This document shows positions 39,001-48,100 of a stretch of DNA of 64,000 bases, one piece after another. A model generated the notes under the pieces. It was not told where the DNA came from. It did no database searches and saw nothing but the letters and a program-made list of their open reading frames with translations. Position numbers and translations under genes: made by a program. The DNA is from Anadara kagoshimensis (lineage: Eukaryota; Mollusca; Bivalvia; Arcoida; Arcidae), in contig CM037870.1 of assembly GCA_021292105.1 (NCBI GenBank), positions 25,411,916 to 25,475,915 of the forward strand, written 5' to 3'. How positions within the stretch are numbered: position 1 is the stretch's first letter; each line of letters starts with the position of its first letter.

Positions 39001-42000
39001 GTTCTAGGCAACACTCTTACACATATAACATACATTACATTTAACCATTTCTGATCAATGGCTTGATATAACTGCAGCTCGGAATGGCCATTTATATACA
39101 AAACTACAATGCAAATGTGAATGACATTCTAATGAGGAAGACATATTTATTATTCTCGTTATCAACGTGCTAGTTTTGTAGGAAGTAAAGTAGTGAGTAT
39201 TTCTGGCTATATTAAGACTAAGAGGAGAAGAATACTGTGAGCGAGCTAGTGCGTATTAGCAAGCAAGTCCATGGTAATTAAATCCACTAAATATCAAATC
39301 AATCAATAATGAAGTATAAAGCTAACTTAGAACTCGACCAACAAGATATTGTAGTCACTCTTGCCACATACGAGTCCTCAAGTCCAATGTCATTAGAAAA
39401 AGGTCTTCTGTCACAGACAACATTTATTTAAGTAATTTAGAACATGTCTGGACAACAATTATCTTTTAAAGCTCAATTGACAAGGGAAATTACACCAATA
39501 TCTTGTTTCAAATTCAAAATTTGTTTTATACATTTTTTTTTCAAGACAAGATACCTCATCCAATTAGTTTTTTTAACAGGGTTTAATATACCAGTTAAGA
39601 AAGTTTAAACTTATACCAAGGTTTAACCAGCTAATGACAGACATTGTTAACAATTCATATCAAGGTTATGGACCCACAAATATTCTTTATTTCACAATGT
39701 CAAAATTACTCAGCCATTTGTTGTTGTTGTTGAATATTGCTTAACATCGCCTCAGCAATTTTTCAACTATTCACGACAAGAACTACTTTATCAATCTCTA
39801 TGGATTAGTCCATGAACAAGTTTGTGTATCCATTTCCATTGTGTTTTATGGTCTGCCTTGTACCAGCACGCACTCAGGGCAACTTTTAGGAGCTACCTCA
39901 CCGAGTCAGTACGCCGCTGACAAGCGTACCACTCCCCCAGTCGCATTATACTGACACCGGGTTAAGGGCAATGGCAAGAAAAATTCACTTTCCTACAAGT
40001 GGTCTGAGCGGGACTTTGGATTTGTTGACTAATATCTTATCCATTAGGCCACTAGGGGCTCCTACTAAGCCATTGGGATTTGATATAAATTTATAAATGT
40101 CAAACTCTAAAGCCGTTTCTTTCAATTATAATCAACAATTTCAAATTGTGCCAAACAAATGTATAGAGAGAGTGCAGTAAGTGCTCAATGCCCCATTCAA
40201 GTTTCTTTCACTTATATCAAAGCAAATAGTTCTGGGATGATGGAGAAAACTAGATTACCTGAGGAAAACAATGACTTTCAGACAATTTTTTGGGGGGGTC
40301 AATTTTAACTGAATTAAAAGACTATCATTATACTTTAAACAAAAACATTTTTTAACTCTCAACACTAAATCTTGCACTCAAATTGAATTAAAAGACCATC
40401 AATAAACTTTCAACTTTGGACGCTTAACTTCACTCTCAACTTGAGAGTAGGAAGAGTATTCATCCAGCCCTTCGATACAGGTGAGCTAAACAACCATTTC
40501 AAAGTCTCCAAAACTAATAAAACAATTTGGTAGTCTCAAGTTTTGTTTTTAGGGAATTAAATTCAATGCACAAGTAAATCTGATAAAGATATATAAAACT
40601 TCAGACTGATAATGAAGACAGACATTCTACTGTTGTTAAGACTGGGTTGTGTACATTATAACATTTCTGTCAAGTGATTTACTACCTATAGTTACTTACA
40701 TATTATCATACCTCTTATATATTACATCACAACAAATACGGGTTAGCCCTTGAGTTAAGGGCATCAATACAGCTAAGCTGATTGATAATGGTAAATGACT
40801 TGAGTAGAGTAATGGTAATATTTGCCCAAGTCAAGATTCATCACTTATATTGAGATAACCACTAAAGTAGCTCAGTTGGTAGAGTTCACTTCATATGTGG
40901 AAGATCATGGGTTAGAACCCCCACCCAGGACTGAACAAGACTTGAAAATTTGTAGTGACTGTTCTTTCCCCACACACACTGCTTTTAGAATGAAAATCAT
41001 GGGTCCTTCAGACCATAGAAACCAATGCTCCATGTCACATAAGTGTGGCATGTAAAAGATCCCTTCCTGCACATTATCCTGAGCACACTGCAAAGGTAAA
41101 TATTTCTGCCACTTCACCTCAAGCTGGCGATGTCTCAATATAAGCAAAATATTTTTGAATGGGACGTAAACCCAATTCAATCAATTAATCAGTTCTGACA
41201 ATGTAGAGAAACCAGAGTGCCTTGAGAAGACCATTCTTGGCCAAGTGAACTAACAATCTTTCTTGCACTATGACCTACCCTAAGTGGTAGTCAAATCCAG
41301 GCAATGAGAGGTGCTGTGTTCGCTAACATGAAAATTGCTGGCTTTGGATTTAAAATTTGCATGTATAGTAGTGTACCTAATGTATTGTTAAATTATAATT
41401 AATTTTAATAGATGTGGGGTACAAAAGAAAGTACATCATTCCTGATAACTGAAAAATGTACACATGAATAGTTTTTATTGAATATATGATTAGCCGAATT
41501 GTATTTCTTGTCTGAAAAATACACCAAAAAATTTAGACTAAAAATTTAGAAAAATTTTATGACGGAGATGTCATCCGATTCATGATCATGATGGCCACAT
41601 GGTTGTGATATCCTGCACATTTCAAATCAGAATTATGACAGAATATAAATGTAACATATGTTTATTAACGAAGCCTCTGTCATCAATATCACTGTGGTCG
41701 TGTATAGATAATACAAAGCAGCCAGGAAAAGTAATATTAATAATGATGCAACATATGTAAGTTTATCCTTCTGGCTAAATCCTGAACATTTTAATAACTA
41801 CAATCAATCTTAACAACGACCGATGACGGACCAAGGCTTGCCAGAACAGCTGATCTGTCACACATAAGCCTATACAAGACAGCAGCACGATGAAATACAT
41901 GATGATACACCTCTCTCGGCTTTACGTGTCACAGACAATATTGATTATTGATAAGGTTCTTCTTGGATAATCTTGCTGGCTGTTACATATTTATTAACTT

Positions 42001-42071
42001 GACAGCCATGCTGATATAAACATTAACAAGGAGAAACAAACCACAAACAGGGAATTGGAAATAACAAAATG

Positions 42072-42105
<34 letters not shown>

Positions 42106-45100
42106 AACTGCAGGCATAAAAACCAGTTTTAATGATTATAAATTATGTGACAATCCTTTCTCATTGATGTTATGTTAATGATTGTGTCTTAAAGTGTTGT
42201 AAATAATCTATTATTCCACTTTATTGATGTTCATGTCAGTAGAATACAATAAATATAACCTTCATACAGGAGAGAGAGAGAGAGAGGGAGAACTCAGTAG
42301 GCTTTTGTGTTGCCTTAAGACAGCTTAACCAATAAATCAGTATAAATCTTTAAAACACTGTACAGTCTATATGTAAAATAAAACAATAAAAAAAACTTCA
42401 AGGCTAAAAAAGTTATAGATTCATTAAATACTGTAGTAAGCAGTGTTCAATCTAGGATTTTCCACATTTTCAATAACTTTCCAATACAACTCAATTAGAC
42501 AACTACATCAATATCTTTTTAAAGCCCTAACAATGGGGTCATTTGGCAAAATAAGGGATCAATGTTTCCATGGCCCCTTCTAGAATAAACACTGCAAAAT
42601 TAAATGAAACTTCTTTTAGAACTGTTTGGGCTTGAGCCCTAACAATTAATATTGTATGAAATGGCTATAGCATTGAGAACTTGGTAACTTTATTATCAAC
42701 CAACTCCTACAAATATAATTGTCAGCAGTCACATGTTTAGGTCCAAAACCAAAGGTCAAAAACATGTTTTACACCATAGGAAGGACTTTGTTAGTGTACC
42801 ATGTAAGATGTGCTCCAAACATTTGTGTGGAATGAAATGGTATATAGTGAGTGGGATTTACACCCAGGCAGTAAGAAGAGCTGTTTAATCTGTAAACATG
42901 TGCTTTAAGCCACTGGTCATCCAGTCCTGATCAGTATTTTTCACAGGGTTCGTACAGAAATTTGGACTCCAAATTTAAGGACTTTTTAGGGTCTTTTCAG
43001 GGTCTTATTTGCAAATTCAAGGCCTAATCAGAGGGACAATTCTAGCAAAAGAATATTGGTGCAAAGGCAATTAAATCAATAAAACAATTATTTACATGTC
43101 CATAGTAACGACGCTTGAAGTGGAGGTTAAAGTTGAGCGTTCGGTTGGGCCAGGTAGCTTTAAATTGCCCATTTCAACGTAACTTATCAATTATTTCTTT
43201 ATATCAGTCTATTTGCAACCACTTAATATCTAAATACAGACACCCAACTGGCCAAATTCAAGGGCTTTTAAGGGCCGTCAGGATAAATTCAAGGGCTTTT
43301 TAGGCTCAGACTTTTTTTAGGGTCTTTTTAGGGCAAAAATCAAAATTTAAGGACTTTTCCAGGCCTGTATGAACCCTTTTTCAAGTCTTAATGTTTCTTT
43401 CCATTGTATTTTATAACCATTCCTCCATTATCATAGCCCTTTTTAATGCCAATATCTGCATGAAACTATAAATATCTGTGCTAAATCAAGGTTCAACTTG
43501 TTTAAGCAAAATACAGATTTATTGCTTCTCTACATCAACACCTTTCAATATTAATTTCCCAAAAACAGAACCAAGTGACAGCTTCATTCAAATGCAAACC
43601 TACATGTACATATACTGAAAAGTGAAATAGCATAATTGTGAATCTCTGCTTTACATATGGTAATTATTGCAAAAAGGGGTAGATTCATCTGCTAAACACA
43701 GAAAGTCGAGAATGATCTTTTTTAAAAATTGAACATACCATCTCAAATAAATTTAACACATGTGATTTAGTGACGTCTTTGTGCAATCATGGATGTAGAC
43801 AAATGATGATAAGTTGATGTATGTAAATAGCTTCAGACAGACAAGAATTAACTACCAACAGAACTTGAGTTGACACATCATCTCATTTTTCACTCATTCA
43901 TAGGTAAAGTAGCAGAAATTTAAACTGAAATGATTTTATGCCAACGAAAGGTGAAAGTTTTTTGTGACAAACTCAGCATTGTGACAAAAAGCATTATTTT
44001 TAAATCTTACAGTGCTTCAGATTGTCGGTGCGCCCGCGCCAATCCCGCATTATTTTAAAAAATGGCGCATAACATTTTCTTCTAATGGGTCCACGTGGCG
44101 CATGGTTTTTCTTAGCCAAATTGATCGTTAATAATTTCTTCCCAAAACTACATATTAGATTCCATGCGGTTTTCCGATTTGACTTTCTGTTTTCGTTTTC
44201 TATCGGAAAATCTCTAGCATCTTTGTTTATCTCATAATCAGCATGTAGACAGGACTCCCGACAAGCCCCTTCTCTTTGCTCTATGCGTCGGTTATTAACA
44301 TTAATATTCAAAGGGGGAGAACTCGTAAAAAACTTTTTATGACCTCGGACGTTGTCGTTCATTTAATATGCTAGCGGCAACCATGGCTATGAGATGCAGA
44401 CGACTCTATTCACATTTTTTAAAACAACACAAAGCGCAGAGAAGTAGATACATAAAATGAATCATGGAGTTGAAAGAGTTTAAAATATATCGTAAAGGTT
44501 AACAAAGTATAAATTAGCAGATGACAAGATCGCTTTTGGTGCATTATATGAAGATGTCAAGTGCCGACTTTCACTTTCAGTCACGTGGTCGTGGCATAAC
44601 ATTTAATTATGTGGCAAAACATGACCCACTATAACAAGAAATGACCCCTTGTTATTGGACCTGGTGGGCCCTTGTGGCCCATTATCTGTAAAAACAATCT
44701 GAAGCACTGATCTTATCAAAAGGACCATATACAATCAAACCTGCAACGGTAATCATGTACTCCTCTATATAAACACCACGTGTCCATTAAGATAAGAGTT
44801 AAGCTTCCATTGCTTCATATTTTAAGTGCAAGAATGGATTGATTAAATAAAAGGGGTTTTATGTACCAGTCAAGAATATTTCATTCATATCGAGACTTCA
44901 CCAGCTATAGGTGAAGTGGCAGAAATTTTTACCTTTACAGTGTACTCGGGGCAATGTGTAGGGAGGGTTCATTTACGTGCCACAGCTTCCGTGAAACAGC
45001 GCATCAGTTTTTACAGTTTCTTCTGAAGGACTCGGTGAATTTCATTTCTAAATGAGGATGCTTGGCAAAAGAAGTCATTACCTACTTTCAAGTTTTGGCC

Positions 45101-48100
45101 AGAGCCAGCAAGGATTTCAACCCACAATCTCCCACATATGGAGCAAGCACTCCACCAACTGAGCAACCACAGTGTTCTTTCTAGTAAAGAAACCTCCATA
45201 TAAAGATTGAAGACCACTTGTCCATCAATACCACTGAGGTTATTGTAATCACTGAAGAAGTCTTGTTTTAGGTTGGTTATTATTTATTTAATTGTGAAGA
45301 GATAACATAGAATATCTCGAGGATTAATTTTATTTTATTTTTATCACACCATCTGGTATTGATGTACAGTATTTACTATTTAAATGTTACTTCTAGCAAG
45401 TCATAACAAGTTATTCTACTTTCAACTTATTGGACATTTTTTTCAGACTTCTGACTTCTGATATGTATCCTGCAGTGTTCTGCCCAGTCTTTAAAAACTA
45501 TGGGCCGAAGGGCCCATTGTGCCAAGAAAATTAGGGCCATTCTCAAATTTTATGGGCCATACCAACCAAGTTTTTATAAGTAACTATTACGCATCTAGTG
45601 TTGATGTTTTATCGTATTCTAACCACGTAAATTCAGTTAACCGTCTTTTTTGAAAGGATCTGATTTCCTTTTTCTTCCCTTTATCACTGGTATCTGTGAC
45701 TTTCGCAGTTTTTTCGAAGGTATCAGATGCAGTTGACGTGACGTGGGTGGGGGATGCATTTTGCATTTGGAGTTACCTCGCTACTACACCCTGGTTGATC
45801 GGGGCTCACATCCTGTGTACACGATGTGTTTTTTATTAGATTGGCTTGTTTATTTTTTAACTTTTGAAGCCGGCGATTGAATAAAATCTAATAAAGACTT
45901 CATTTGTCTTTTGCCGTCTGCCATTTTGGAAAGAGCGGTGAAGCAAAGCGTCAAAGGATACCGATAGGCAAACACCAATCAAAACAGCGATCGGAACTCT
46001 CTAGAAAGGAGATTACGAAATGAGATCACTTAGAGGCTTGGTTGGTATGGAAATAGACGCTTTGTAAAACGAATGTAAACAAAAAGACGGACAAGTTTCG
46101 TTGACGCAAATTTATGAATTCAAATGTTCTAAATTTTATTAGATCGGCTTACTTTTTCAGCGCGCCGAACGGCCCATTTGTGGGGATATTTATGCGCCAT
46201 TTTCATTTATTTAGCGCCAATGGCGCAAGGGCGCGGCCTGGGCAGAACACTGATCCTGTGATTCCTGTCTACATGTCAAACAGTGTCGAGTTAGTTTGCC
46301 GACATTAACTAAACCGTCTTTCATCAATGCTTTATATATATTTATAAAAGCATTCTAGTGTTCTGGTGCTTTAACATCAATGAATAAATCATTTGTTTGG
46401 TTTCCAGAAAAGGGAACAGTTCAACCAGCCATAATATACAGTGATTTTGTTTCCCTAAAATTACTATGGAATAAAGGTACATGTACATGTAGTTTCCCCT
46501 GGGGGAAAATTACAAAAAATTCCCAATTTGATCACTATAATTCCCAAAATAAAAGTTTTATTTTAGCAAATTTAATCTAGGTAGTTGTCCTTAACGACAA
46601 AATTTCAGATATTGTCACAATATAAAATCTTTGCAATTAGGATCCTAAGCTAAATGTCAGGATGTAGTTTGCTGAACTTGAAATTTTCCCAATTTAAAAG
46701 ACAGAAGGTAGTTTTTAAGAAATGTGACAAAATCACTGGTATATATATGTTCATGATGACACTGGCCCAACACAGTAAAAGAAAGACAACTCATTTGTCT
46801 TTTTTTCATAAAAATCAATCTGTGAGGATGTTTCCTCGTTCTATGCTCTATAAGTCACAATCAATAAAATAACCATTATATACCTCATGATGTTTGGGAT
46901 TGATGATCAGGAAAAAATGAAAATAATGACAATAAGACACATTAGACCATAATGTAACAATTTTTTTAATGACTGAAGTGCTACATATGAGCAAATATGG
47001 AACTTTTTTACTGTCTGTGATCAAGGGGAAATAATCCTTGCAAAAAATTGAAGTTTTATACCCGTTACACTCACCATCAAAATAATAGATCATTTATTGC
47101 ACTGTTCATGTTTTATTCCAAGAATATTGTCAAAGCAAGTTACCTTTTTTTGTTCAGTTAGGAATTTATATCAGATAAATGCCTCTTATCTAGCACTTGA
47201 ACTGCTACAAGCTATATTATCGTATATATAAAGCTCAATGTCTAAACTTTCAGTATCGAAGGTCATCTTCAAAGTTCAATGACACTAAATTTCAATGCTG
47301 GAAGCCATATCAAAAATCCATGTTTATAAGCTTGCTTTCATCATTGGGTAAAAATTTTAATGCTTCTAGTACTTCATAGACTACAGAAGTGTTTCAACTA
47401 TGTCAAGTAAACAAGTGTAGACATGTGGTTGACTGCTGTCTGAAGACTAAACTTTGAATGGGCAGTGTAAAAAAGAACTTTTACAAAATGTAAAACAGTT
47501 AAGACATGTAAACATTTCTCTCCTGATGATCGATCAAGAAAAACATGATCGATAATTACTTCAACAATATACAAGAATGTGACATTTAACTATTTCTGTT
47601 GTATCATTTATCAAAATAATGTGAACCAAAATATAAACCTCTTGGAATGCAAGATTCCGGAGCTATGGTCAAAGTGACTTTTTCAAAAGAATAAACATTA
47701 GACCACATTCAAGTTCATGGCCAGCACTCTGTAGAAAATGGGCTTAAAACAATTCAAATCCTGATGCAAGAACAAATACTTCAAATACTTTTTTAAATGT
47801 TACATGTAGACTTGTCACTAATTCTTGTAATTCTCGTCAAACAGGCAAATAGGATTACCATTACCCAGATGTTACAAAACAAGTGTTTTTAACCATTACA
47901 ATACAATGCATGAAGTATATCAACAACTACAACCTATGGATATTCTGGCAGGAAAGTAACAAATACTCTAATAAAGACATCATACAGGGATTTATCAAGG
48001 GCCTATTTAGGGCCGAAATTCGGCCCAATTCCCAATGGAAAAACATTAGATTTTTTCCCAAAATGGGCTGAGAAAATTCCCAATTAGAAAATCGTACCAG

